A stretch of 64,000 bases of DNA from Candidatus Chloroploca asiatica. Its GTDB lineage: Bacteria > Chloroflexota > Chloroflexia > Chloroflexales > Chloroflexaceae. A program made the translations under genes and the position numbers. Each line of letters starts with the position of its first letter. Positions within the stretch are counted from its first letter, which is position 1. The stretch is taken from contig NZ_LYXE01000083.1 in the NCBI RefSeq assembly GCF_002532075.1, positions 1-64,000 on the forward strand, written 5' to 3'. This document shows, one piece after another, positions 43,405 through 52,548 of the stretch. The notes beneath the pieces are model-generated. The model did not search any database. It was not told where the DNA came from and was given only the letters and a program-made list of their open reading frames with translations.

Positions 43405-43971
43405 TCACCTTTTTCGCCAGAGGCCGATGGCGATCACAACCCCGATCACCAGTGCGAGCAGACTGAGTCCAATTGGCAACCACGGCGTTTCGAGCGTCAT
43501 CGCTGAAACTGGGACGGCCCCCGAAGAGATGGGGATGCCCGATCCGAGGGCGCGCCGATCTTCGCGGGTCGCATCAAAGCGTGCGGTGCGACTGCACAGG
43601 TCGGTCGTCAACTGGCCATCCGTTGTCTGCGCATAGATCAGGTACTGCTCTCCCTCTTCAAAGGGAAAGCCACATGCCGCACTGCTCCCCGGTGTTGTCA
43701 GGGTCACTTGCCCTTCTAACTCGCTCTTCCAGCGTCGTTCGAGCGCCACAGTGACCAGCAGTTCCTCTTCGTCGCCGACAATGCTTACGACCCGCCCACT
43801 AAAGACCGCTGTTGCTTCTTCAAACGCCTGTCGTGGTGATGGCACCGGCGCACAGGAACAGGCATACGCTACCTGTGGTGCGCCAATGATGCCGAAACTT
43901 GCCAGGGCAACCAGCAAGACCCCGACCAGTGCGAGCCTTCGTCGTACCCACGCTACTATGTTATGCTCCAC
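43405..43971 (-). CDS. Secreted TIMP/NTR-like protein with C-terminal membrane anchor
   Basis: A 188-residue protein with a signal peptide (LALVGVLLVALASFGIIGAP), then CSCAPVPSPRQAFEEATAVF near the mature N-terminus and FSGRVVSI, followed by an OB-like beta-rich body with single Cys residues (AACGFPFEEGEQYLIYA, DLCSRTARFD). A C-terminal TM helix (GLSLLALVIGVVIAIGLW) and RKR end follow. An N-terminal CSC with a later pair of Cys is the TIMP/netrin-like pattern. Bacterial members have no known function. The start overlaps the amylase gene by 16 bp. Confidence 0.65.
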   Translation of the reverse strand: MEHNIVAWVRRRLALVGVLLVALASFGIIGAPQVAYACSCAPVPSPRQAFEEATAVFSGRVVSIVGDEEELLVTVALERRWKSELEGQVTLTTPGSSAACGFPFEEGEQYLIYAQTTDGQLTTDLCSRTARFDATREDRRALGSGIPISSGAVPVSAMTLETPWLPIGLSLLALVIGVVIAIGLWRKR

Positions 43972-45806
43972 ACCATCACTCCCACCGCCGGCAGTCCCGT
44001 CAGCGGGAGCGCACCGGCTTCAACTGTTGTTTCCGTTTCGCCAAGCAGATCGTGAGCCCTGGCACCATCAGGCACCCCGGCATGGCGCACTGGCACGCTC
44101 TGTAACCCATCATCAGCGCGGCGGGCGACAATAATCAAGCGCTCTTCGGCTACCTCGCGTTGATACGCCACTGTATGCCCGCCAGCATAGAGCACCTGAA
44201 AGCCGCCCCGTCGCAACGCCAGACTCGTGCGCCGCAGCCGAATAAGCTGTTGAAAAAAAGCCCGCAATTCGTGGTTCCAGGTTGTTGTATCCCACTCCAT
44301 ACAGCGACGGCAATCGGGGTCAACCAGGCCTTCCAACCCCAGTTCATCGCCGTAATAGATGCACGGAACCCCTGGATAGGTCAGCAACAGGGCGACGGCA
44401 ATCCTGACGAGGCGCAGGTCGCCCCCAAGCAGACTCCGCAACCGGGCCGTATCGTGGCTCCCCAAAAGATTGAATTGCTGGGTCACGATCTGCCATGGAA
44501 TGGCGGCGCGAAAGGCTTGCCATTGGGCAACCATGTGTTCGGTTGACATGGGCAACACATCGGCCCAGGGGCGATCTTGCACCGAGGCAAGCTCGAAGCC
44601 TGCCAACCAGCGCCAGACAGGAAAGGTAAACCCCTGATAATTCATCGAGGCATCAAGTTCTTGCCCTTGCAGATGCGGTGTCCCGTCAAAAAAATGCTCC
44701 CCGAGCAGATAGGCCTCGGGTTGCTCGGCTTTGATCGCCCGACGGATGCCGCGCCCGATCTTATGCCCAAGATTGAGCGGTCCCTGCCGCCCAAGCATGT
44801 TGGCGACATCAATGCGCCAGCCATCAATCGCATAAGGCGGGCGGAGCCAGTGCCGCATAATGGCGTTTTCACCGGCATACATCAACTCACGCAGCCGTTC
44901 ACTCCGGTAATCGAGCTTGGGCAGCGTATCAACGCCTAGCCAGCTCTCATACTCATCAGGATGACGGCGAAAGGTAAAAAACTCAGCTGTGGGTGCAGCG
45001 GGGTCGGCCTGCGCTGCCACAAACCAGGGATGGGTCGCGCCGCAGTGATTCGGCACAATATCGAGGATCAGGCGCATCCCGCGGGCCGTCAGCGCCTCGC
45101 GCAAGGCAACTAACGCATCCTCGCCGCCAAGATGAGGGTCAATCGTTGCATAATCAGCGACGTCATATTTGTGGTTACTGGGGGCCGTAAAGATCGGGTT
45201 TAGATAGACGGCATTGACCCCGAGGTCGGTGAGATAGTCGAGCCGCTGCGTAATCCCCTGCAGATCGCCGCCAAAAAACTCACCCGAGCCATGTTCGCGG
45301 TGCGGCATGTCGCCCCATTGACGTGCGACCACTGGCTTGCCCATGTAGACATACTGCCCATCACGGACATTATTCGTCGGATCACCGTCGGCAAACCGAT
45401 CAGGAAAAATTTGGTAAAAGACAGCGTCTTCTAACCATGCCGGGGCATGATAATCGGCGAGCAGCTTGAAATCATTTGTGTCAGTCGGATAATGCGGCAC
45501 AATTCCCGCCGCGTTATACCAGAGATTGCCACTATGCAGCGTCCGGAGCAAAAAACGATAGCCGGTCGAAAGCATGCGCAACGGCAATTCGATCCGCCAC
45601 CAGCGACAGACGCTATCCGCCCCGGCTGGCTCCATTGGCACAATCGTCTGCTCGCCATCGGGGCAACTGCGCAGATAGACGGCGGTGAGCGGTGCCTCAA
45701 GCGCCACACGCAAACGCAGCGTTGCCGTTGCCCCGAGACGCTGTTCAGCCACCTCGACATAGAGTGGTGAGCCATCGTGATGCACCGACTCAGTCCAATT
45801 GATCAT
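43956..45806 (-). CDS. GH13 alpha-amylase-family enzyme (neopullulanase/cyclomaltodextrinase-like)
   Basis: About 616 residues from the ATG at 45806 with AAAGG upstream. An N-terminal beta-sandwich (CBM34-like, to about 120) is followed by the GH13 barrel. Motif AVYLNPIFTAPSNHKYDVAD sits near its start, MRLILDIVPNHCG is region I, DGWRIDVANML has the nucleophile Asp, LLGEHFFDGTP the acid/base Glu, and LLGSHDTARLRSLLGG the third acid. It lacks a signal peptide, so it probably degrades linear or cyclic maltodextrins inside the cell. It lies 33 bp downstream of gltX. Confidence 0.92.
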   Translation of the reverse strand: MINWTESVHHDGSPLYVEVAEQRLGATATLRLRVALEAPLTAVYLRSCPDGEQTIVPMEPAGADSVCRWWRIELPLRMLSTGYRFLLRTLHSGNLWYNAAGIVPHYPTDTNDFKLLADYHAPAWLEDAVFYQIFPDRFADGDPTNNVRDGQYVYMGKPVVARQWGDMPHREHGSGEFFGGDLQGITQRLDYLTDLGVNAVYLNPIFTAPSNHKYDVADYATIDPHLGGEDALVALREALTARGMRLILDIVPNHCGATHPWFVAAQADPAAPTAEFFTFRRHPDEYESWLGVDTLPKLDYRSERLRELMYAGENAIMRHWLRPPYAIDGWRIDVANMLGRQGPLNLGHKIGRGIRRAIKAEQPEAYLLGEHFFDGTPHLQGQELDASMNYQGFTFPVWRWLAGFELASVQDRPWADVLPMSTEHMVAQWQAFRAAIPWQIVTQQFNLLGSHDTARLRSLLGGDLRLVRIAVALLLTYPGVPCIYYGDELGLEGLVDPDCRRCMEWDTTTWNHELRAFFQQLIRLRRTSLALRRGGFQVLYAGGHTVAYQREVAEERLIIVARRADDGLQSVPVRHAGVPDGARAHDLLGETETTVEAGALPLTGLPAVGVMVWSIT

Positions 45807-45839
45807 ATACAAAGCCTTTCGGCATAGCTCCAAGAACCG

Positions 45840-47345
45840 TTAGCCCAGGGCTGTATAGCCTCGTTCAAGGCGGGCAAGGGTGCGTTCACGGCCCAGGGCC
45901 ACGAGCATCTCAAAGAGGGGAGGGGCCACCGTACGTCCACTGGCAGCGACACGGATCGCGCCAAAGAGCGGCCCAGGTTTCACTTCGAGGCGTGCGACGA
46001 GCGCACGTAACGCCGCTTCCACCTGCTCGATACCCCAGATCTCAACCTGACTCAGCGCTTCATGGGCCGCCCGCAAAAGCTCGGCCGTCTGGGCGGCCTC
46101 CATCTTTTTGGGTACCAGGAGGGCCGGATCATACCCCTCGGGGCCAGGGCTTGGTTCGCGGAAGAAGAATTCGAGCAAGTCCGGCGCTTCGCTCAGTTCG
46201 ACCAACCGCTCGTGGATCAACGGTGTCAAGCTGACCACATAGGCACGCTCGTCGACGGTCGGCGGATCAGTAACTAGGCCAGCCTTGGTCAGATACGGCA
46301 ACAACCGTTCGGCAACCTGCTCGGTCGTCAGGCGCCGGACATAGAGTCCATTCAGATCCTTGAGCTTGTCGGGATTCCAGCGTGCTGGCGAGGGTTGCAC
46401 CCGCTCAATCGTAAAGCGCTCAACAATCTCGTCCCGAGACATCAACTCGGTATGGTCGTCGTAGCTCCACCCTTGCAACGCCAGATAATTGAACATCGCC
46501 TCGGGCAGATAGCCACGTTCCCAGAAACGGTTCGTTGAGACATCATCTTTGCGTTTCGAGAGCTTGCCTTTGCCGTCCTGGCGCAAAATAACGGGCAGGT
46601 GGGCAAAGACGGGCAAATTCCAGCCAAAGGCATGGTAGAGCAGCACATGATAGGGCGTCGAGGGCACCCACTCTTCAGCGCGCATCACGTGGGTAATCTG
46701 CATCAGATGGTCATCAACGAGGTGCGCAAAATGGTAGACGGGCATCCCAGTGGCTTTGATCAAGACAATATCCTGCAACTGGGTATGTTGTACCACAATC
46801 TGATCGCCGCCGCGCACCAGATCCTGAAACCGCGTTTCGCCCTCAAGCGGTGTCTTCAGGCGAATGGTAAAAGGCCGCCCACGGGCCGCCATTTCTTGCT
46901 GCTGTTCGAGGGGCCAAGCGCGCTCGGGACCACGAAAACGAAACGACTTGATGCCCTGCGCTTCGGCAGCGGCGCGCATCTGCGCCAGTTCTTCTTCAGT
47001 TGTAAACGACATATAGGCCAGGCCCGCCTCGAGCAACTGCGTGCTATATGTCGCATAGATGCCCTCGGCGTGACGCTCCGACTGCACATAGGGGCCAAAG
47101 GGTCCGCCTACGTCAGGGCCTTCATCCCAATCAAGGCCAGCCCAACGCAGCGACGCCATAATATCAGCGGCGGCATCATCAACAAAACGCTTCTCGTCCG
47201 TATCCTCGATGCGTAGCACAAACTGGCCCCCGTAATGGCGGGCAAAGAGCCAATTGAAAAGCGCCGTACGCACACCACCAATATGCAGATAACCAGTCGG
47301 ACTCGGGGCAAAACGCACCCGTACCGGGCCAGAAACAACACTCAT
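45840..47345 (-). CDS. gltX: Glutamyl-tRNA synthetase
   Basis: A 501-residue class I aminoacyl-tRNA synthetase. It charges tRNA-Glu (and possibly tRNA-Gln) with glutamate. FAPSPTGYLHIGGVRTALFN has the HIGH motif, IEDTDEKRFVDDA follows, and DGKGKLSKRKDDVS carries the KMSKS loop. Anticodon-binding helices fill the last third. The length is usual for the bacterial form. The start gives MSVVSGPVRVRFAPSPT. A minus-strand TATAAT at 47440-47435 could be its promoter, about 90 bases upstream. The amylase gene follows closely and may be cotranscribed. Confidence 0.96.
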   Translation of the reverse strand: MSVVSGPVRVRFAPSPTGYLHIGGVRTALFNWLFARHYGGQFVLRIEDTDEKRFVDDAAADIMASLRWAGLDWDEGPDVGGPFGPYVQSERHAEGIYATYSTQLLEAGLAYMSFTTEEELAQMRAAAEAQGIKSFRFRGPERAWPLEQQQEMAARGRPFTIRLKTPLEGETRFQDLVRGGDQIVVQHTQLQDIVLIKATGMPVYHFAHLVDDHLMQITHVMRAEEWVPSTPYHVLLYHAFGWNLPVFAHLPVILRQDGKGKLSKRKDDVSTNRFWERGYLPEAMFNYLALQGWSYDDHTELMSRDEIVERFTIERVQPSPARWNPDKLKDLNGLYVRRLTTEQVAERLLPYLTKAGLVTDPPTVDERAYVVSLTPLIHERLVELSEAPDLLEFFFREPSPGPEGYDPALLVPKKMEAAQTAELLRAAHEALSQVEIWGIEQVEAALRALVARLEVKPGPLFGAIRVAASGRTVAPPLFEMLVALGRERTLARLERGYTALG

Positions 47346-47527
47346 AGCGATCTCATTGCTCCTGCATCACCAGCCTAGACGAACCCTGCCAACAAAGCGC
47401 AGGCGTTGCCCCGTAACAGGGCCATACCATACCCATTATACGCCACATAGCCATCAAGGCTATCGCAATGTTGCCCAGGCACCTTTGAGAGTGACCTGAG
47501 CAACCTGGGCGCTCCCAAAAGGATCGC

Positions 47528-48019
47528 TCAAACAGTCGTATCTGGAGCACCGGCAAACAGTTGCGCAACCTCGACCGTGATCGGAAAAAGGAGAGGCGTC
47601 AGGGCTTCTCCAACCCCGACCAGGTGGGTTGCCGTATAGTCGCCAAGCCCGCTATCGGGCGTATGACAAACAAGCACGTCGCGTGTCTCGGGGCGGATGA
47701 TCCAGTACTCGGGCACACCAGCTCGTGCATAGGCATGGCGTTTGACGAGCGTTTCTTGCTCGGCATTATGGGGTGACAGCACTTCGGCGATCAGATCAGG
47801 TACGCCACGGATGCGCCGATTGGTGATAATGTCGGCTCTGGCGCGATGCACCAGCACAAAATCAGGCTGTACCGGATCGCAACCAGGCATAAGCAGGCCA
47901 ATCGGGGCCGTGGCTGCATACGCCAGTCCCTGATGCTCTAGCGGAATGCCAAGTTGTGCATCGAGCCGTCGAATGATCCACTGGTGAAAATAGCTTGGAA
48001 AGATCATTATCTCTGGCAT
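47528..48019 (-). CDS. Uma2-family (DUF820) putative restriction-like endonuclease
   Basis: About 163 residues from the ATG at 48019, with AAGGAG six bases before it; the frame upstream of that has no family match. The PD-(D/E)XK core reads CDPVQPDFVLVHRA, VPDLIAEVLSPHNAEQETLV (with the Glu-X-Val/Leu) and KRHAYARAGVPEYWIIRPET. Uma2 proteins are multi-copy in Chloroflexota and cyanobacteria, and have no proven role. This one starts at the first helix (PEIMIFPSYFHQWIIRRL) and lacks the usual YELIDGE N-terminal strand, so it may be shortened. It is divergent from the Dam gene. Confidence 0.8.
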   Translation of the reverse strand: MPEIMIFPSYFHQWIIRRLDAQLGIPLEHQGLAYAATAPIGLLMPGCDPVQPDFVLVHRARADIITNRRIRGVPDLIAEVLSPHNAEQETLVKRHAYARAGVPEYWIIRPETRDVLVCHTPDSGLGDYTATHLVGVGEALTPLLFPITVEVAQLFAGAPDTTV

Positions 48020-48084
48020 AGCGGCTCCTTTGGCTCCTTGCTGGTGTGCTTCATGATAATTCCGGCCCCGAGTCAAGTCAAATA

Positions 48085-48093
48085 TGCTATAAT
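48085..48093 (+). promoter_or_regulatory. Extended -10 promoter of the Dam-type gene
   Basis: TGCTATAAT, again without a -35 box. The transcript would start near 48100 and have a leader of about 118 bases. Confidence 0.6.
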
Positions 48094-48138
48094 CAACCTT
48101 CGGAACGCTCTGCAACGCGCTGCGAGATTGACGTAATG

Positions 48139-48161
48139 TGCCAGCCTGGCTGGCATCTTTT
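48139..48161 (+). terminator. Terminator-like hairpin in the Dam leader
   Basis: TGCCAGC (48139-48145), loop CTG, GCTGGCA (48149-48155), then TCTTTTGT. A second small stem, GGAGG-TTGTG-CCTCC, follows at 48186-48200. Placed between promoter and GTG start, the first stem could act as an attenuator. Confidence 0.5.
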
Positions 48162-48217
48162 GTCAGTATGCCATGCATTCCTGTAGGAGGTTGTGCCTCC
48201 CCTTCCCGGAGTAAAAA

Positions 48218-49123
48218 GTGCCAGCTCGTCCTTTCCTCAAGTGGGCCGGTGGTAAAGGTCAGTTGCTGGCCGAATTGACGGCACGCTTGCCAATGACGTT
48301 TGAGCGCTACCACGAGCCTTTTGTTGGCGGTGGGGCCTTCTTTTTTCATCTCTGGAACCAAGGCCTGCTGGCCCATGGGGCGGTTTTGAGCGACTCGAAT
48401 CCTGAGTTGATCGATTGTTATGAGGTTGTTCGCGAGCACGTTGAAGACTTGATTGAGCTACTTGTTGCGATGCGGGTTCATTTCGCTGATCGTGACTTCT
48501 TCTACGAAGTCCGGTCGTGGGATCGCCAGCCTCACTTTCATCTCCGCCCCAAAGTTGAACGAGCCGCCCGTACCATCTTTCTCAACCGCACGTGCTATAA
48601 CGGTCTCTATCGGCTCAATAATAAGCGTCAGTTCAATGCTCCCTTTGGACACTACAAAAAGCCTTTGATTGTTGATCCTGATAATATGCGTGAAGTGAGT
48701 CGCGCTTTGCGTGAGGTTGAGCTACGGGTTGAGCACTTTGATGGAGTATTGCAGCGTGCCCGGCCCGATGATTTGATCTATTTCGATCCTCCGTATGTGC
48801 CTGTGAGCCCTACCTCCTCGTTTACGGCCTATACGCATCGTGGTTTCACTGAAGTGGAGCAGCGTGAACTAGCTCATACCTTCTTTGCGCTGGCCGACCG
48901 TGGCTGTGCCGTGATGCTTTCGAATTCGCACACGCCGCTCGTGGCTGAGCTTTATGCGCCTGCGACGACCAACGATATCGTGATGGCGAGCCGCAAGATT
49001 AACTGTGATGGCAAAAAGCGCGGTGAGGTCGCCGAGATGATTGTCTGTAGTTTTCCGGTGGGCCTGGTGCAACCCCGCCGGGTTGCGCTGCTTGCGCAGC
49101 CGGTGGTGCTGACCGGCAAGTAG
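48218..49123 (+). CDS. dam: Dam-type adenine-specific DNA methyltransferase
   Basis: A 301-residue N6-adenine methyltransferase of the D12 class (Dam, DpnM). FLKWAGGKGQLLAELTARLP near residue 7 holds the SAM-binding motif I; FLNRTCYNGLYRLNNKRQFN and GHYKKP follow. The catalytic motif IV is DPPYVPV near 190. HTPLVAELY lies downstream. It starts with GTG, supported by GGAG six bases before. Its target is most likely GATC, as for Dam, but related enzymes differ. No restriction endonuclease gene lies next to it (the Uma2 gene is divergent), so it is an orphan, perhaps for mismatch repair or replication control. The GT4 gene follows 4 bp later. Confidence 0.86.
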   Translation: MPARPFLKWAGGKGQLLAELTARLPMTFERYHEPFVGGGAFFFHLWNQGLLAHGAVLSDSNPELIDCYEVVREHVEDLIELLVAMRVHFADRDFFYEVRSWDRQPHFHLRPKVERAARTIFLNRTCYNGLYRLNNKRQFNAPFGHYKKPLIVDPDNMREVSRALREVELRVEHFDGVLQRARPDDLIYFDPPYVPVSPTSSFTAYTHRGFTEVEQRELAHTFFALADRGCAVMLSNSHTPLVAELYAPATTNDIVMASRKINCDGKKRGEVAEMIVCSFPVGLVQPRRVALLAQPVVLTGK

Positions 49124-49127
49124 CAGT

Positions 49128-50393
49128 ATGCATATTCTGCATCTCAATCAACTCTACAATCCTGCCTCGGGTGCCTCGCGCTATTTTCGTGAAATAGGGG
49201 CGCGCCTCGTCCGTGAAGGGCATCGGGTGACGCTGCTCAGCACGGATGCTCTGGATCTTGAGTATTTCTGGGATGCCCGTTGCCGCCACGTCGAGCCTGG
49301 TGTCACCGAGCAGGATGGGATGCGCATCATTCGCTTCCCTGTGCAGCGGATGCCCGGCCCTTCGCTTGCCTATCAGATCCTCCGTCGGCTGATGGTTGAC
49401 CTGGGGCGTCTGGGACAGCCCGTTGCCCCGCTCTTGATGCGCCTTGCGACCCTGACCCCGCGCCTCCCCGCGCTTGAACATTTCCTGGCAACGGCCCCCG
49501 AACTCGCGGATGTGACCGTGTTGCATACGACAAATATTACGCTCGATTTTGCCGTTATTCCCGCTGCACGCTGGGCCAGGCAGCGGGGCATTCGCCATCT
49601 CTGTACCCCGTTTGTGCATTTGGGCGAGCCGGGCAAGCGCCAGATTGTGCAGTACTATACGATGCCCCACCAGATCGCGTTGCTGCAAGAGTGTGCGGCG
49701 GTGGCAACGATGACGACGCTGGAACGCGACGCGCTGATTGCGTCTGGGGTGCCCGCTGCACAGGTGCATGTTGTTGGTGCCGGCATTGATCCTGCCGAGG
49801 TGGCTGGTGGTGATGGGCAGGTGTTCCGGGCGCGGCATCAGATCAGTGGGCCGATGGTCTTGAGTCTGGGGGCTGCGGCCTACGATAAAGGAACCATTCA
49901 TGTGCTCGAAGCAATGCAGCGCCTCTGGGCCAGTGGGGTCGAGGCAACCTGGGTGCAATGCGGGCCACTGCTTGCCCACTTCGAGCACTATTGCAAGCGC
50001 TTGCCCGCCGAGGCCAGGGCACGGATCCATGTGCTTGGTTATGTTAGCGACGCAACACGCCGCGACGCACTGGCCGCCGCAACGGTCTATGCGCAACCAT
50101 CGCGCACCGACAGCTTTGGCATTAGCTACCTCGAAGCGTGGGCCTACGGTGTACCCGTTATTGGCGCACTGGCCGGCGGCGTACCCGCGGTCATCCGTGA
50201 CGGCCTTGACGGGTTGCTTGTTCCGTTTAGCGACAGCGCCGCACTCGCCGAGGCGCTCAAGCGCTTGATCAGCGATCCCGGATATGCCCGGCAACTCGGC
50301 GCATCCGGCCAGGCGCGGGTCATGCGCGAGTTGACCTGGGAGGCCGCGTATCAGCGGATACGCGGCCTCTACGAAGCTTCGCTGCAACGTTGA
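49128..50393 (+). CDS. GT4-family glycosyltransferase
   Basis: A 421-residue GT-B enzyme. HILHLNQLYNPASGASRYFR opens the acceptor domain, VLSLGAAAYDKGTIHVLEAM is the donor loop, and PSRTDSFGISYLEAWAYGVP carries the EX7E motif, with Asp in place of the first Glu. That change is conservative but unusual. The C-terminus continues GVPAVIRDGLDGLLVPF. It lies 4 bp after the Dam gene and is convergent with the beta-helix gene. It may act on a lipid or a secondary glycan; no polysaccharide gene is next to it. Confidence 0.83.
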   Translation: MHILHLNQLYNPASGASRYFREIGARLVREGHRVTLLSTDALDLEYFWDARCRHVEPGVTEQDGMRIIRFPVQRMPGPSLAYQILRRLMVDLGRLGQPVAPLLMRLATLTPRLPALEHFLATAPELADVTVLHTTNITLDFAVIPAARWARQRGIRHLCTPFVHLGEPGKRQIVQYYTMPHQIALLQECAAVATMTTLERDALIASGVPAAQVHVVGAGIDPAEVAGGDGQVFRARHQISGPMVLSLGAAAYDKGTIHVLEAMQRLWASGVEATWVQCGPLLAHFEHYCKRLPAEARARIHVLGYVSDATRRDALAAATVYAQPSRTDSFGISYLEAWAYGVPVIGALAGGVPAVIRDGLDGLLVPFSDSAALAEALKRLISDPGYARQLGASGQARVMRELTWEAAYQRIRGLYEASLQR

Positions 50394-50401
50394 CTGCGCA
50401 C

Positions 50402-52345
50402 CTAACGGCTGACTAGAGGAAGATAAACCCTCCACTCATCATCTGGTATCACCGTGCCTGTAATATCAATCGTATGCGTCGCAGTGACTTCACTCAATTC
50501 GTTGGCAACATTGACGCCAATCGTCTTTGTGCCACTGGTGGGCCAGCTATACGTAACAGTAACCGTTGAACTTGCCGTGACGAGGGTAACGGGCTCAGCT
50601 ACATCAGTGACTGTGGCCGTATAGGTATAGGGCGCTGTCGCCCCGAGCGGCTCAAGCTCAAAAACAAACGTATAGGTCATCCCTGCGGTGCCTGTGACCG
50701 GCCCGGTGATGCTGAGCTCGCTCAACGGCAGATAGAGCTTTGAGACCTGCGTTGTCGTGCCACTCAGATAGTTGCCAATCACCCCGGCAGATTGCGTGGT
50801 ACTGCTCGTACGAAGGCCCACCCCTGCTTGCAGAGGTGCGCTCAGCGTGACCGTAAAGGCTCCAGTCTCATCCGCAAGCGCCTCACCAAGATAGCTCAGC
50901 GTTTCGGCAATCTCGTCACCATTATCGCTGTAGAGATCGATCAAGCATCCGGGACAGGGACTATCGAGGCCACTGGTTCCCCGGACTGTGGTTCCGGCAA
51001 CGGACGTAACGCGGGCCGGCTGGAAGGTGCGCAGCACTGCGGGTATCCCAGGCCCAAAGGCATAGACTCGCCCGGGGCCGCGTTCGATCAGATTGCGTCG
51101 CACGGTGATTTGTCCAAAGGTCGGCGAGGTGTCGCTGGCAAGGATAGCCGACGATTCATCATCTTCAAACCCGGCGCGACTGCCTGTAATCAGGTTGTCA
51201 ACGATCTGTGTATTGCTTCCCGAAACTTTGATGCCCTGCCCACAGACACCTACGGGATTATCGGCGCTGTCAATGCCAATCACATTGTCGCGCACTTCGT
51301 GGCCGCTGCCAAAGATCTCAATCGCGATAGGTGGCGTATCGTTGAGTGACTGGATGATATGCAACCCCGCAATGCGATTGCCAATGAGCCGATTGTTGCT
51401 GCCACTCAAAGCAATGCCCCAGCCGCCGTACCAGTTTTGCGGATCAAGGCTGAGTGAACGGAGACACTGCGCTGCTACAGGCACCTCAGGTACGGTACCA
51501 TCTGCCCGTGTACCAATCAAATTATTCTGAATCGTATTGTTTGTGCGGCTCCCATCAATATTGATGGCACGGGCAAACGCTCCAGCAATGATGTTATTCT
51601 GGACGAGGTTGTCATTGGAGGTAATGAAAATACCTCCCCCGGCCATACGATTCGGTTGGGCCGGTGTCCGAAAAACGATGGAGGTACCATCGTCGCTCAG
51701 CCCCATCCAGATCTGCTCGACCGTATTGCCATCCTCTTTCAGAAAGATCGCCCCGCCACCCTTAAACGCCAGATGGCGGATCGTATTGCCAGTACTTTCG
51801 ATCTCTAGACTGCGGTCATTCGTGGCAAGAATGATCGGTGGCCCATCCGTGCGACCCCCTGGTTGCGTTGATCCATCAATCGTTACATCGCCGGTCTTAT
51901 CAAGAATTGACTGGGTTCTCAGCGTAGGCAACGCCGCATTAATTGGTAGCGTCCATGTCCCACTTACCTCGCGATCTTTATTCGGATCATCATCAGCTAG
52001 ATTGAAGCGAATTTCGATCGGGCGATCCGCCGGAGGGCGGGCCGCAGCCTCAAGGATCGCACGGCGCAAGGTACATCCATCGGTTGCGGGCACAAAAATA
52101 GCCCCGGAGGTGTAGGTACACGTCTTGCGCGTACTGCTACTATCGAGGTCTTCACTAGTATCAACCACGATCACTGTTGTAGCCTGGCTAGGCTTGCCGA
52201 CAGGCTCTTGATGTTGTAGCGAAGGGGCTTGGGCTCGGCTTGAGGTATGAGCAATGAAGCCAACCACGAAGACAAGCACAGTGATCAACGTCACCCACAG
52301 CGAACGACGACCGGTTCGATCCTCTGGATAATGCATCTGGGGCAC
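50402..52345 (-). CDS. Exported right-handed beta-helix protein ending in YLPLVSR
   Basis: A 647-residue exported protein. The GTG at 52345 has AAAGGAG seven bases before it, so it is chosen over the ATG at 52336. A TM signal (LWVTLITVLVFVVGFIA) is followed by a parallel beta-helix to about residue 430 (repeats like NTIRHLAFKGGGAIFL, NLVQNNIIAGAFARAINI, NTIQNNLIGTRADGT and NRLIGNRIAG). A Big/PKD-like Ig domain is at about 550-630. Such helices bind or cleave sugars, or serve as surface adhesins. The protein ends DDEWRVYLPLVSR; an internal KLYLPLSEL occurs near 530. No catalytic site is visible. Confidence 0.75.
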   Translation of the reverse strand: MPQMHYPEDRTGRRSLWVTLITVLVFVVGFIAHTSSRAQAPSLQHQEPVGKPSQATTVIVVDTSEDLDSSSTRKTCTYTSGAIFVPATDGCTLRRAILEAAARPPADRPIEIRFNLADDDPNKDREVSGTWTLPINAALPTLRTQSILDKTGDVTIDGSTQPGGRTDGPPIILATNDRSLEIESTGNTIRHLAFKGGGAIFLKEDGNTVEQIWMGLSDDGTSIVFRTPAQPNRMAGGGIFITSNDNLVQNNIIAGAFARAINIDGSRTNNTIQNNLIGTRADGTVPEVPVAAQCLRSLSLDPQNWYGGWGIALSGSNNRLIGNRIAGLHIIQSLNDTPPIAIEIFGSGHEVRDNVIGIDSADNPVGVCGQGIKVSGSNTQIVDNLITGSRAGFEDDESSAILASDTSPTFGQITVRRNLIERGPGRVYAFGPGIPAVLRTFQPARVTSVAGTTVRGTSGLDSPCPGCLIDLYSDNGDEIAETLSYLGEALADETGAFTVTLSAPLQAGVGLRTSSTTQSAGVIGNYLSGTTTQVSKLYLPLSELSITGPVTGTAGMTYTFVFELEPLGATAPYTYTATVTDVAEPVTLVTASSTVTVTYSWPTSGTKTIGVNVANELSEVTATHTIDITGTVIPDDEWRVYLPLVSR

Positions 52346-52548
52346 TCTTTGTCTCCTTTGCCTTTACAGGGAACGTATGTCCATGCCTATATGGGGGGAA
52401 GAGTTCAGCGTTGGGTAAGCGCCCCCGGGAGCGAGGGTGTCTCGCTCTCGAACATATGACGAGGGCGAGACGCTTTCGCTCACAGGAGAAAGGGTGAACA
52501 AATTCCTCTGCCGGGCATACAAAGTGGGCGTAGAGGCCTGCTGTGGCT

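Noticed and set aside
48020-48439. Extended N-terminus for the Uma2 gene
   Set aside because: No homology to the family; crosses into the Dam coding region; ATG at 48019 has AAGGAG.
48999-50435. 478-codon open frame on the minus strand
   Set aside because: Antisense shadow of the GT4 gene at 49128-50393; its translation has no domain pattern, whereas the plus-strand frame has clear GT4 motifs.
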